A stretch of DNA of 64,000 nt, taken from assembly GCA_030248215.1 (NCBI GenBank), contig JASANG010001367.1, positions 62,001 to 126,000 of the forward strand. Direction: 5' to 3'. The notes under the pieces are model-generated. The model saw only the letters and a list, made by a program, of their open reading frames with translations, searched no databases and was not told where the DNA came from. The DNA comes from Enoplolaimus lenunculus. Taxonomy: Eukaryota; Nematoda; Enoplea; Enoplida; Thoracostomopsidae. The translations under genes and the position numbers were made by a program. Numbering within the stretch: position 1 is the first letter of the stretch; each line of letters begins with the position of its first letter. Positions 26,324 to 39,524 of the stretch are shown in pieces.

Positions 26324-27206
26324 GTTCGTATATATCTCCATTTATGTCTCAATATTCCACAAATCCAAAGTTTGCAAGAGCACAACAAAACACTACTTCT
26401 GACACTATTGTTGCAAGCAACAAAAAACAACAAAAATAACATACCATAACGTCATTTCAATCCAGCCAATGCCGGTCAGAATAGAATTCAACACAAAATA
26501 ATAATTTCTAGTACGTAAAACTAAAGTGTTGCGCACCTACTATTTTAGTTATTCTTATCAATAGCTACGTAGCTAAACAGCACGTAAAATTTCAAAACAA
26601 CCGCGTACGATCTCAACTGCTTTAAAGCTGAGGAACAGTGCAGTGTTATATGATATATACATTCAGGGTTAAATTTAGGGACCAAAATCTCGTACGTAAC
26701 TTTCTCGAACTTGCACGCAACAAAGCCAATCTAAAATAAGACTCTAGGAACAGTCTAAAGCTTTAATATACATTATTGTTATTTACCAGGTATAAACTAC
26801 ATAATATTCCATTCTATAAAAACGTAAGAAGACCCGTATACACTTCAAGACTGTTTCTATTTCTTTCCATTCCATATATATACAATGTATTCACAAAATA
26901 AAATATATAATATACATACGGCAACAATAAAAGAGAAACTCTGTATGTATTGCCGTCTTCTGTTTAAGTCACAGCCTATCTCTGCGTTTTCACAAAGAAT
27001 ATCTTCCAGGTACCCCTGACAGTAAACTTCGAACCGCACCCCATTTTTAGCTCAAAATGAAAATATGTATATTTTGCGTAAAATGACTTAATAAATACGG
27101 CTAAGTCTGAGCAAAGATATATTAACTATTGTGCCACCTATCTGAGTTGCTATCAGATTGTTATATATACGTATATATGTATATATATACGTATATTTGC
27201 ATATAT

Positions 27207-27315
27207 CAGGGTGCAATTGGAATTACAATTTACAGAAACCTGAATTTAAAAAATTCCCAGAACCGGAAATAGAAGAATACATGCCACCGAGAATTTCATT
27301 TTTACTTTCTTTTTG

Positions 27316-27355
<40 letters not shown>

Positions 27356-27618
27356 ATTATTGGTGAAATAACCCTTGTTGAAGATAGGTCTTCACTTAAT
27401 ATACGGTATTTTAGATTTTCATTATCCACTGATGAAGCGAAATTTACCTTCGATGGTTTATTTTCGTTAATTGTCATGGTTTATATAATATACTAATGAA
27501 ATCTGTTTTATTTTTATCGTCATTTTTCAATTTAGTGCCGGAAATTATAATTATGGTGAAAATTTATAGGAACGCGAAGGTGAAAAAATGCCGGAACCGA
27601 AATTCCGCTTGTACCCTG
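27207..27618. repeat. hAT-like MITE, family F, with imperfect 8-bp target duplication
   Basis: CAGGGTGCAATTGGAATT at the left, AATTCCGCTTGTACCCTG at the right. Flanks GCATATAT and ACATATAT match at 7 of 8 bases. Contains an ATTATT microsatellite. Confidence 0.78.
27317..27360. repeat. ATT microsatellite inside a family F element
   Basis: About 44 bp of ATT repeats. Confidence 0.95.
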
Positions 27619-27837
27619 ACATATATTTATATAGATATGTATCGGAATTTGAAATGATTCCCATCACCGAATTACTGTTGGATATTTCAGAAAGTAGCGA
27701 AAAATGGCTTAAGCGAATTTTCAGCTATTTCGTCATTTTTTTCGAAAACACATCACAGATTTAATTTGAAAGTTCATCAACAAAACCGAACTAATTGCAA
27801 AAAACTTATTTCGAAATATCAATTTTTCAAACACAAT

Positions 27838-28171
27838 TAGGGATATGGCGATTAATCGGCATCGGAAATAAGCGTCACTTTTCGTGAGTATAATCATCGG
27901 CACAACAAAACATTGCCGATACTTTTTGCACATAACAGTCAATTGGAATGTTATCAATTTGATTTCTGGGCGCATATCAGTGTGTCTGTCAGGAAAACTG
28001 TTATCTCTCTTGCGTTTCTGTTTGAAAAAATTAATTGACACGAATTATTCATATAAAATTATAATCGTTTATGATGGTTAATGTTTAAGTCTTCATGTAA
28101 TGATGCAATGCAGTATACTATCTGTTTAATAAACATGGATCGGCAAAAATTTTGATTTCGGTACATCCCTA
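27838..28171. repeat. hAT-like MITE, family G, copy 1
   Basis: TAGGGATATGGCGATTAATC at the left, TTTCGGTACATCCCTA at the right; flanks AACACAAT and AACATAAT match at 7 of 8. The interior is the inverse arrangement of the element at 38698. Confidence 0.85.
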
Positions 28172-28591
28172 AACATAATGTTCACAACGTTTCAATGATT
28201 ATGAATAATTTGTCACAAAACGTAAGAATTCCGGTTCCTTACAAAGTATCAACTTAAAAATTAACGTCATGAAAAAAGTTTTACTTCAACGGAAATTGTT
28301 TTCACAACTTGTGTTTGTTTCGAAGATTCCACACCATTAAACCTATCTGACGTAACTCGGAAACCTTGATAATGTGAAACGCACAACACATTAAATAATA
28401 CATCTCATTTTGCGTTGTAATCAATTAGCAATAAACTGATGATTCAATATCTTTGCAATTTCAGTTCCGGTGACTATTCCTGTTCCGGCGAAACAGTGGA
28501 TTCCTCTTCCTGTTCCTGCTTTCTGTGTTATCTAGTTCATGTTAGAAACCAGCGAAACACATAAATAGAACATGAGGTTCAACCCACTTTA

Positions 28592-29738
28592 TTGAGCGAA
28601 GCGAAACTCCGAGCGAGGCTCGGAATTTCGAGAAGTGTTTTGTACACTGGGGTCGAAAGGTGGATGTCCGTCCGTTCGAAAAGAATCTGAGAAACCGCTG
28701 AACCGATTTTGATAAACTTTTTAGTTTGAAAGCCAATTATCCTGGGGTGTTAACCTCGCATTAGGGTTTTAACATTTTAAGCCGTTTTTATTAGCTACAG
28801 GGTAATTTGCATAATTAGTTAAGCCTAAATTAAGACTTTTTACGTTATTTCACTAATTATATAGTAGGGTTAAGAGCAATCTAATTTCAGCACTAAAGGG
28901 TTTTTGGGTGCGAGGAATCTGAATAAATTATTCACAAAGCTCCAAACCCGATAACTGAATAGTTAGCTGATACCTAATTTGCATATTTGCTTAATTGACC
29001 AGTCGTAGTAGAACTACATGCATTGAGCAAAGCTCGGACATACTTGTGATATAATTTAAAAATTGCTAATTTAGGATTTATATTTCTCATACCCAAATAC
29101 CCTTTAGTACTGGTTTTGATTAATCAAGCTAATATGCAAATTAGCTATTAGGTAACTATTCAATTATCGGTTTTGGAGGTTTGTAACCAATCTATTCAGA
29201 TTTTTCGCACCCGCGGTTCTAAAGGTTTGTCAACATTTTGTTCTGATTTCTTGTACACAGAAACCCTTTGATACTGAAATTAGAATGCGCGTAACTCTAA
29301 TAATTAGAGTTATACAGTAAAAAGCACTACGTAATTTAGGCTTAACCAATAAAGCAACTTAGCTTGTAGCTAATAAACGGCCTAAAGTTTTAAAATGTCG
29401 ATGCGAGGTTAATACCTCAGGATGATAAGCTTACAAACAAAAAAGCTTATCAAAATCGGTTCAGCGATTCCTGAGATTTTTTTCAGACGGACGGACGGAT
29501 GGACAGACGGACAGCCACCTTCGACCCCTGAGCACAAAATATAAAACGCTTCGCAAAACAGCCTACATAATGACTTTTTAAATTATTTCTCAATTTATTA
29601 GGGTTACCGAAGCGTTTTTGGGTGCGAGAAATCTGAATAAATTGTTTACAAACCTCCAAAACCGATAAATGAATGGTTAGCTAATACCTAATTTGCATAT
29701 TACCTTAATTGCTTACGTGTGTTCGAGCTTCGCTCAAC
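28592..29738. repeat. Foldback element of about 1.15 kb, family J
   Basis: Ends TTGAGCGAAGC and GCTTCGCTCAA are exact inverted repeats. The arms at about 28620-28990 and 29060-29565 are inverse copies: GGGGTCGAAAGGTGG, GTCCGTCCGT, GAACCGATTTTGATAA and TTAACCTCGCAT on the left face GACGGACGGACGG, CCACCTTCGACCCC and ATGCGAGGTTAA on the right. A third partial arm (AGCGTTTTTGGGTGCGAG) fills 29590-29738. No coding capacity seen. Confidence 0.85.
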
Positions 29739-30052
29739 ACATATTGTCCCACTACAACTGGCTCTCATGGCTGATAAGTAAGGACACAGAAATTCAAATT
29801 CATTTTTACACACAGTGCAACCTCTGAAAGTTATCAGTTCATAATAAAGTCTGAAGCACAAATAAATGTTGGCGATCAAGGGACGACCTTGTAGAAAAAC
29901 CGCGGGATGTGACATGCGGATTCATGGAGGCAAAATGAAACCTCAAGCTATGCTGCACATCGGTAAAACGTTGATGCATATGCAGTGCCTTCATATGCAG
30001 AAGCGGTAAAAACATTGAAGAACCAAGATGCAAAACTAGCAGTTGATTGTGA

Positions 30053-30128
30053 GGCAGCGTGGTTCAGTGGCTAGCGCGCTGGACTGATAATCTGTCGACC
30101 GAGTTCGAAACCTCCTGGGAACGTGCCC
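30053..30128 (+). repeat. tRNA-like segment (SINE head or tRNA pseudogene)
   Basis: TGGTTCAGTGGCTAGCGCGC resembles a tRNA D-arm/A box and GAGTTCGAAACCTCC a T-arm/B box, with CTGATAA in the anticodon-loop position. The acceptor and T stems do not pair well, so a working tRNA is unlikely. Following sequence (to about 30260) may be the SINE body. Confidence 0.55.
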
Positions 30129-31733
30129 CATTTTCAGCTGATAACTCGGAACTAAAAAAACCGTCGTACCCTAGCCTACCCAGCTTATCACAGGATCGAT
30201 CGGGGCTTTTACACCTTATTAGTAAACTGCGGAAAAAGCAGGCACACAAGCATCACTTGAACTGTAAGCTGCAGATCTGCAAGTGCTTATTTCGTCGACC
30301 ATATGTCGACACGTACGCTACCGACAAGCATGCATACAGTGTAATGCATGGCATTGCATGTGCACTTAACGGACAACTCCGTTTCACATGCTAATAGTTT
30401 GTAAAATTTTCGCTTGCCAGCGTAATATTAATAAATCAAAAGGTACCTACTGTAACCATGAAGAAATCAACTTTACTGAAAAATATGCTTCAAAACGTTC
30501 AGTCTCGGCCGATTAAAAGACCAGTCTATTGTGATTTTGAATTAAATAAAATAACTTTTGTTGAGTGGATGTGAAAACTAGTCACTCACAAACACTAAAA
30601 CGAAAGTATACGTGATGCCAAACTAGCAAGGTAAATATTTGATTTAAAACCAATTATACAATGCAACTTGCAACAGGAGAAGCAACCGGACAATGAGTTG
30701 TAACTTACGTAAACAGTAATCAGAGCCTTCCGGTATGAGAACCGGAGTTTAAGCAAAATTACAAAGTGCAGCGAAAAATTTGTTTTAAAGCTGCCTTTTA
30801 ATTCATCTTTGTTTTTTGGAAATTAAACATTTTACTAGAAAAGACAATAACAGTAGTGTAGTAAATAACCTTGACTATCACCGAAAATAAACCATTGAAG
30901 GTAGATATCGCTTCCGTGGATAATGAAAACCTAAAGCACAACAGAAAAAGTAAATGCATGTCTTCAACTAGAGATATCAATAACAACAGCATAAAAACTA
31001 TAATGAATTTTTCGGCGATATGTATCCTTAAATTTCCAGTTCAACATCAGCAATGAATACGTATATCAAAATAAATTGCTGGGATGCAGAGACATGACTT
31101 ACGTCAAATTGCAACTTAAGTCAGGATTTTGCTTAAAGTTTTGGTCAAATTGCAACTTTTAACTCAAATATAGTTATAATTGCTGAAAACTGCTCTCCTC
31201 TTCAGTTAGCTGCTAGAGCTTTAGGCATCCGCACAGACACCAGAAATATTTTACGAATGACGACATCGTTGTTGCAGAGAGCACAAAATTCGCAAAATCA
31301 TTCTTTTCTTTAGCTGAAATGTTCATCAATATGTATTGCAACAAACCTCATTTTGTACACTGATGCTCTTCATATTTTTGCGTAGACTTTAGGATTCACG
31401 AAACAAGAAAGAACATAACAGCATTGATTCGACAATCAAAACTTTGAGTGTTTGGTACTTCGAAATTTTACATAGCTAGTGTTGCTGGTGCCGTTTTTGC
31501 AAAAACCGAATTTGCTGTTTGCAATTGTCCAAGAGTTCTTCCTTTGACTCATTTATTGCCTGATAATGGGCTTCTACCAATGTGTAATTCTCTACAGTGT
31601 TATACGTTCAATGCAAAAGGATGTGTGTTATACTTGATCACGGCTAAGTTGTGTATTTTCTGTTTAGTTTTCTGATTTCAGCTTGCTAGATTTTACATTA
31701 ATTGCGCATAATGTTTTCATATTAATCAGGGGT

Positions 31734-31743
31734 GTTTGTGCAG
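31734..31743 (+). promoter_or_regulatory. Acceptor-like TTTGTGCAG upstream of the ceramide synthase start
   Basis: A TGTTTGTGCAG acceptor-like site ends ten bases before the start codon (31753). It fits either a 5'-UTR intron or a spliced-leader addition site. No upstream exon is recognised. Confidence 0.4.
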
Positions 31744-31752
31744 TCTTTAACC

Positions 31753-34700
31753 ATGGATCAGTTTAACCGCTTGTCTCTTTGGGTTTGGAACGAAAGCTTT
31801 TGGTTCCCTGTTGGATTCCATTGGTCTGATATTGAATCAACGCCAACTGAAAAGTACACGGATACTGGAGATCTGAAATATTCTTTGTACTATGCTGTTT
31901 TGTTATCACTTATTCGTATTGCGTGGGAGTGGTAAGTATAGTTAGTGTATAGTTGTCAAGTGTTGTCGAATATATACTATTTGCAATCGGTTAATAAATT
32001 GTTTAAAGTATAACTCTGTGTTGGGAACACTCAAATATATGTATGCAAATTTTTAATTTTTTTGAGCAAGATTGTTTTAAAAACAATGGTGTAAATCTTC
32101 GCCATGCAGTGCAGAAATACAGCCGCTTTAATTCTTTAGCTTAAAGCCACTATAAAATTCTTGGTCAGCTCAACCTGCACTGCCGTATTAGCAACAATTG
32201 AACTAAGCAAAATTATGTTACGAACGTACTAATTTCTAGGCTCGTGGCTAGGCCACTTGGATCTCACATCTGCGGTATTGAAGATACACATTCTGAACTA
32301 CATACCCTGATAAAGAAGCTTAAATCAGTGCTCGGCATAAGGGTTGCTGGTGCTACTGATAAATCAGGAAACGATAAAAACGTACAGCATCGTCGATCAT
32401 CAAGTGCAATGATCCAAACATTCGCAACTTCTGGGTCTACCTCAGGTGCGGACAGTGAATGCGAACCTTTATCACCAGACGTTGATCCAAAAACCATGTT
32501 TAAAAGTGAACAGAGGTACGTGCCGATGGTTATAAGCTTTATTATCCCCAGAATTTCGCAATTCTTTTCGTGAACAAAACTTTGCGTAATTTGAAACGCA
32601 GTTGTTTATGTATTACGTAAACGTTTCGTTATGCACTTTTCTTAATTATACTAGTGTCTGATTTTATAGGGTGCAGAAGTACCTCCCCTACATTATGTAC
32701 GTATATACTCTTTGTTTGTTATTTTCCAGATCCCAAGGTTAGACTTGAATTTAGCACTAAACCTAATCATACTTTATATATGTTTTATTAATCCAGACAT
32801 TTTGTGATGGAGAGGCTTTTCCACGCAGTGTAGGGTGAATTAAACGAGTGCCAAAATTTGATTTAAATTGAGAAAGAAGTTTGTTTGCTATTACGGCAAA
32901 TTTTCAGTAGTTTTCAGGAGAAACTCGTGTGAAATAGTATCCAATGGTCACATTACTAGCGAAGATGAAGATGTAATGATACACGATAATGATGCTTCTA
33001 CTTCTCTCGGTGTTCGTTCAGTGACAAGTGCGTCATCAATGAGTCGTAGAAAACGGAAGAAGTTGGCGTCGAAGCTCAAATTAATAGCGAAGAAATCTAC
33101 GCTAGACAAGTTTTGCGAATCATCGTATGTGAACTATAGTTAATGGAGGCTTTGCCTCACGTTTATTGTAATAATTACGTTGAGACTTATTCTTAGGTTT
33201 AGGTTTACGTTAGGCTTTGTGGGCTGCCACTTACTGTTAGCATATGATGAAGTTTTCATAAACAAATAATTTAGTTATAGCTGACGCTATTTTGGCTAAT
33301 TATATATATCCACATGAGACCACTCTGAAATAGTTTTTTGGTTTATTGGTAGAATAAGGCTTAAAAGTTATTTTAATTACTTTAAATTATTTCATGTGAG
33401 ACTGACTATGACTTTCTGTTGCTTTAAATGCTTTTGTGTTGAAACTGTATCAAGCGTTCACGACAAAATTTGGCGGCAGAATTTGCGATGTTTTATTTCA
33501 GTTGTGGTACATGTTAACTTGAAACTTTTAATACAAGTATTAAAGTAGCTTTCTGAGTGCTTTTTACATCATTAGGTTATCACACTTTAGCAATTTCTTT
33601 CATAAACGTATTATTGCTTTCAGCTGGCGCATGTTGTTCTATACGTTTATATTTTTCTATGGAGTATCGAATTTACGCGATGTAAGACTTAAATTTATGT
33701 GACGAATATACGTACATGCTTGCGTTTAATGCCTGTAGAATTTTCCTTTCAGAGAAAGGATTTTTCTATTATATAGTTAACAAATATCAGGGTAGTCCAG
33801 AAAGCTACATGTAATTAGAATCATAACTACAGTTTAAGTTGTAGTATTTGGGCTCAAACCCTGAAGCAATATTGAGGTTTTAAAATTTTGTTGCAGTTGA
33901 GCTAATTTTATCGTGTCTTCGTCAAACCGTAGCACATCAATGTGTCCATAACGTAACGTAACTGGTAGACTTATATTTTCAGAAGACTTGGTTTTGGGAA
34001 ACGCAATCTTGCTGGTATGGTTGGCCTTATCAAGTAATTATTTTTCGCATTTATTTTTCTTGCCAACCTTTGTTGAATTATGCAGTACAGTAATTTTGAA
34101 CTTATAATACTGGAGTTATGGCTGCTATTAATTTATGTTTAGAGTAGGAACTATGAATGGCATAGTGATCGTTTTTTTCACTGAAACCCGAGCTAATGCA
34201 ACGTTGCCGGTGCCAAATCAGAACATTTGGTTTTAAAAGTTCTTTACAGCGATAAAGTTTGGAAAACATATGTGTGTATTTGGAAATGATATTGGTTTGT
34301 AATTTGTTTGACTTGTTATTTTTGTAGACCATCGAACGTCAGATTTGGCACTATTACATGCTAGAAGCCGGATTTTATTGGTCATTAGCATTTTCACAGT
34401 TTATTGATGTTCAAAGAAAGGTGACAAGCTTGTGTTGAATAAGTGTGAAGAGTATAATTTGTTACTTAGTGTTATTATGGCCGTAAGTCAAATGTTTATG
34501 GATTTAGTAAGCATGATTGATAATGTCGGTTAATCCTTTCAGAAATGGTTGTCATTCGGTACGTCCGTGGTTTGTATAAGTTGAAGTTGTGTTTTTGTTT
34601 GTGAATGTTAAAAGCGTAATTTTGTGGTTTTGATAATAATGAATTGTTTTTAATCTCTGTCTTGTTCTGATTTTTCAGGACTTTTGGGTTAACTTTGTCC

Positions 34701-36586
34701 ATCATATCGTCACAATAACGCTCATTTCGCTGTCCTGGGTGGTAAATTTTGCACGCGCTGGCTGTCTTATTCTAGTCATTCATGACGCTGCCGACGCATT
34801 TATGGAAGTTAGTAATACTAGGCTTTAACCAATATACTTAGGGCTGCTGCATTTTAGTTTCTTTGTGTAACTTATTTGGAATGCTTGTAGTTACTAATAT
34901 ATGCTAAACTTAATCTTATTTTGTCTGTGGATTAACCCATAATAAAATTCTTTGCGTTCTCTTTAAACCTTCATTGAAGAAGTTTATCTACATTTTCAAT
35001 ATCTTTCAATATATAATCAATCTCGGTGTTGCAGTTCAGTACTAGCCTTAAGGCTATACCTAAACAGAACTAGCGAAAAGTGGATAACATACAGTGGAAG
35101 CTTAGTGTGGATAAACATGGTTTTGTTATTTTAGGCTGCAAAGATGTCCCGATACGCGGGTAAAGACATGATGTGCAATGTGTTTTTTGTAATGTTTACA
35201 ATTACATGGTTCACGACACGGCTTTATTTGTACCCGAAAAAGTATGCTTATTGTTATTGGTTTTTGATTTAAGAGCGGAACATTCGTTTAGTTTTGAAAT
35301 TCGAGGGAGCACGCTGGGTAAAAAGGTAAAAATGTAGCAATTGGTTATGGTGTATGTGTAAAATTAATTAGCATTTTGGAAGCTGTCTAATGTCGCTGGG
35401 TTGTTTTTTATTTCGAGGCAATTTAAACGTTTTTGCATATGTTCTAAGTTGGCTGTGTTGATGCTTAAAAGTTGCGTGCCGTAGTTGGTACGGATCAACA
35501 TTGCCACTGATTAAATGAATTTTGTGCATACGCGCTACATATGTAGTTTGGTTATAAAAGTCTATTCAGTGTTTAAGAATAATTGTTAACGTCCGTATGT
35601 TATGCAAGCTTGCATCTTTAATTATATCCGGATTCAAAATTCTCTATTATTTTGACAACGATGATGTAAACAAAGCGGATGGAATTTAAACTACCGGTGT
35701 GTGTTTTGTTGTTTCCAGGGTTATCTATTGCACAATGGTCGAATCTATATCGTTGGTCGGCTGGTGCGGCGCATATTATATATTCAATTCGCTCTTGATA
35801 TTGCTCCTGATTCTTCACGTATTTTGGTCAATAATGATATTGAGGATTGCAGTGAATGCAGTTATGTTTGGCCAGGTAAATAGTTTTGTTTTTCTATATA
35901 ACGAGAGAATTTTTTCGTGGATTGTTGATCAACTTGGTGTTAGATTTGGGCTAATAAATTGAGCATTTCAGCAAGAATATGGTATGAACAGTTGGTATGA
36001 CAAGGACAGGATACTGAAATTAATTTTTGTTTTAAATTTGGACCGTTATTTCATATAAAACTCTCTATTTGGTATCTTACCAAAAGATTGTAAGGAATGT
36101 GTTTGTATAAACCAAGAACCTACGGACAGCGTTTGAGTTTCTTTCTGGAATGTAGGCAGAGTACTAGAAAAAAATCAATTTTAGTAGTGAGTTATGCTCA
36201 GGACTGTGGCTTTTTTGGAAATGTGGCCGTATGCTCACTGTTTTCGCAGAAATTTTTTAGTAAAGGGCTCTATATGGTACTGCATAAGTTGGAATTAACA
36301 TTTGCGCATTTAGACAAATGACGTACGAAGCGATGATGAAGATGATGAAAGCGACGAATATGGGCGGCCAGACTACAGCGACAAGGAACTGATTGCAGCG
36401 CTGAATGAAGTACTTGAACCAGAACAGCGCGCTGAACTAGCAACAGAAATGCCTGAACTGTTCCGGTTGTTGGCCGAGCCTAAACCTGATTCTGGTTCTG
36501 GTAGCAATCAGAACACGAATGAAATGGCGAATGTTGAATTCGAAGCCGATGGTGACTTGGTCGGTGGTTCGAAAAAGCATGATTGA
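31753..36586 (+). CDS. CERS-like: Ceramide synthase (Lag1/CERS family), 10 exons, complete
   Basis: ER multipass enzyme that N-acylates sphingoid bases with acyl-CoA. Exons: 31753-31931, 32240-32515, 32918-33124, 33624-33681, 33983-34033, 34328-34420, 34679-34807, 35135-35241, 35719-35875, 36314-36586. All are GT-AG, total 1530 nt, 509 codons plus stop. The N-terminus (FWFPVGFHWSDIE) matches CERS proteins and holds an N-glycosylation sequon at N13; TM1 is about 41-60. The Lag1/TLC domain starts at FCESSWRMLFYTF (about 216) and includes the catalytic HH at 296-297 (FVHHIVTI) and HDAADAFME at 323-331. The C-terminal exon is acidic (SDDEDDESDE), as in the family. Start: ATG with good context, ACCATGG. 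Odd: residues about 61-215 are a polar insert replacing the usual Hox-like region, making it longer than the 350-394 residues of human CERS proteins. It is divergent to SERCA and in tandem with calpain. Confidence 0.95.
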
Positions 36587-36638
36587 GAGGAAAAATCGGT
36601 TAGCTAGTTATTAAATAATTTTGTGAAACTGTTCTTGC

Positions 36639-36644
36639 AATAAA
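36639..36644 (+). terminator. Poly(A) signal of the ceramide synthase gene
   Basis: Canonical AATAAA hexamer 53 bases after the stop codon at 36584-36586, on the coding strand, with TG-rich sequence (ATGTAGG, AAAATGTGTGC) downstream. It is a plausible cleavage and polyadenylation signal. Confidence 0.6.
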
Positions 36645-38109
36645 TGTAGGTAAAATGTAGGTATTGTCAAAATGTGTGCATCATCTATAAGCAATTGGTG
36701 GTACGCGTTGTAATTCCATAACCAATATATTGGTGAGCATAGACCGCAGGACAAGGGGGCAGGCTCTTTTGTAAAGAACTAAATGCGGCAGCTAAGGCGA
36801 ATGCCCCTCGTTATTTCGGGTCCCACCTTAACCAGTTCAAAAATAAACGTTGTAGTTTTGAAATGTGCCTCGCTTTCCGTTCGCGAGCCCTCCTTTACTA
36901 TTTGGCTTCAGTTCTTACCCTTGATTTCCAATACTTGTTTTTTGTATTCCTTCAAACGAATCTCCTTCAAATTAAGCTTATGCCAGAATTGTATAATGGC
37001 TTCCGGCGCTTCTCACTTGTACAGGTTTAGAACAGATACCGGGCAATGTTAAACACAAACACCTGACAGTGTTAAATAAGCTGTTTTTAAGGCTATATAC
37101 CCTCTGGACTGGAACGTCTATATTGCTTTGAAGTATGTGAAGATTGTTTCAACCGTACCAAAGTACACATAGTTTAGCCATTTTAACGTCAAAATGACAA
37201 AAAAATATTGCGCTTCGCGTTGTTTGAAAGAGTCTTAGCCGTCCCCATTAGTAAAGGTTGCTGAAACACAAATTTCGTTTAGGATGAGATGGTGAATATT
37301 AAGTAACGTAAATTTCTTCGAAAGGTTTAGCGTTGATTTGGCTCCTGTCTTCTCCGAAAATTGTTGGGCAGCCCCTGATAATGAGTTTAGATCTTCAGTG
37401 TATTTCTGCACTGGTGTTATGTAAATATGCAGATTTTCAGATGCCACAGTTTACTTGGTTGAAAAGCTATTATAGACTTGTGATAAATGCTACACACGTA
37501 TGAGAATATAGTACAATACGTTGTTGCTGCAATACAAACATGTGTGTTGATGTATATAGCTAAAATTCAGTTTGGACGGCTGATGCGTGTGCGTTCAATT
37601 TTGTAGGTCCTTAATGCTGTTTTGGTTAGCTAAAAGACCGTCGACGTTTATTTGTCGTTTTACGATCCAGAACACCATGTTGAAGACGCGTATTAGGACT
37701 GTTTAATTTATACAAACCTGACCGTTTGTCTGAGTTGATGTGTTCATGCAATTACGAAAATAGCACACTAGCGCATAAGCGCGCTGCGTTGGTATTAATT
37801 TTGGTTATGAGCAAAGCGAGTGATATTTCTAAAAAGTGTTACTAAAATGCTGCTGGGTTTTAAGAAAACTTTATACGAAGAATTATACGATTTGATAAGG
37901 TAATGCTACTATTGTTTACCGCATCTAAGCTATTGAAATAGTGATTATATATTTTGTAATTGTGTTTGCATGACATTGTTTATAAACAAGGTATATATAT
38001 TTAGACGATTAATTCCACTAAATAGTCGTGCTATATAATTGTGTTTGAAGTATATACAGTACAGTGTTTAATATCTGTCTTTGATAAAAATGGCATCTGT
38101 TGACTAGTT

Positions 38110-38262
38110 TGTTAAGGCTTAATGGCTAGGTTTCTGAGATCTTATTTAAGTTTTTAAGTTTTTAGTTATAAGCTGTGCTTTATATTTACTTAAGTCGCCG
38201 ACTTAATAAACACTTAACTTTCTGAGTAAAGACAAATGTTAAATCAAGAAAGCCATAGTTTT
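38110..38262. repeat. Inverted-repeat element with GGCTAGGTTTCTGAGAT / GAAAGCCAT ends
   Basis: TTAATGGCTAGGTTTCTGAG at the left and TTAAATCAAGAAAGCCATAG at the right, with TTTAAGTTTTTAAG and ACTTAAGTC words. A related stretch (ATGGCTGAGTTTCTGAAATC) is at 1991-2060. Confidence 0.5.
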
Positions 38263-38697
38263 TAGCTTTACTCTCACAGTAAGTGCTTCAGTTGTTCTTG
38301 ATTATATTTGTCACTCTTGGTTCTAGAATTAAGCATACCTTTATCAAAGCTTTTTGTTTGTTTTTATAATTGATGGTGCACGCAACTTGTAAATTTGCAA
38401 GCCTGAATTTTTTTATTTCATTCATAAAATGTTAGATTTGCTTATGCATTGTTGTTGATGTTTTAATATTAATTGAAAATAATTGCCATGGTGATAACTA
38501 TTGTTTTGGTTTTTGCAGTTTATTTACTAGAAAACCGATATATCATAGCAATTGGTGAAAAACCTTTTCAACGTTGTGATAAGCTTACCTACAGTGATTA
38601 TTTGGCGAAGTTGGATAAATTTCGAGGTATGTCCGTATTCTCCTTTAGTTATAAACCGTTTTGTCTGTGATATTTCAACGGCCGACGCAATTTTGAG

Positions 38698-39105
38698 TAG
38701 GGATGTGCCGATACCAAAATTTTTGCCGATACCGATGCCGATTCTTATTTTGAAATTTGCCGATGCCGATTCCAACCTTAGTGCATCATGCTTAATAAAC
38801 AGATAGGATGCTACATTACATCATTATATGAAGACTTAAACCCAAACCATCATAAACGATTTTAATTTTAGACGAACGGTTGATTTCAATTAATTTTTTG
38901 AAACACAAACGCTAGTCAGATATCACTTTTCCTGACCGGACACACTGATATGTGTCCAGAAATGAAACTGATGGCATTCAAACTGACTGTTATGTGCAAA
39001 AACAATCGGCAAAGAATCGGCAATTTTTTTGCAGTGCCGATGCCGATACTCACGAAAACTGTCGATTATTACCGATGACCATGCCGATTAATTGGCACAT
39101 CCCTA
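38698..39105. repeat. hAT-like MITE, family G, with perfect 8-bp target duplication
   Basis: TAGGGATGTGCCGATACC at the left, AATTGGCACATCCCTA at the right. The flanks 38690-38697 and 39106-39113 both read ATTTTGAG. The 408-bp body has GCCGATACCGATGCCGAT repeats near both ends. Confidence 0.94.
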
Positions 39106-39524
39106 ATTTTGAGTAAAACTGAATTAATTTTGTGTAGTTGGAACCAACCAGTGAGCATCAGCGAATGCATGCCGTGATAAGGTTAGTTAGTCTCTTAAAG
39201 CCTAGAACCATTGTTTCAGACTTAATAGGTATGTATCATGGGTTTTAATATACTTACCAAAATGATAAATTTTAGGTTGCGTCTTACGTAGGGGGTGTAG
39301 ATATTTGCGTGTGCCGAATGACCAAAGTTAAATATATGGCGGCGAATTACTAATAAATACCACGTAAACCTTAATGATTAAAATTCGCTTAGCGCATGCG
39401 TTTAGTAGCCGTTCAGTTAAGCAGATTTATGAACAATCGAAATTAACAACAACATTTTTGCCAATTGACATTGGGGTACAGTTCACTTGCTGGCTAAATT
39501 TTCGGGTCAGCTACCGTTTCGATT

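Noticed and set aside
27223-27477. Similar small open frames at 27223-27477 and 30871-31056 (NENKPSKV... / TENKPLKV...)
   Set aside because: The similarity is also at DNA level and comes from shared non-coding interior sequence of a repeat family (compare 40400-40500); no start, stop or splice pattern supports a protein.
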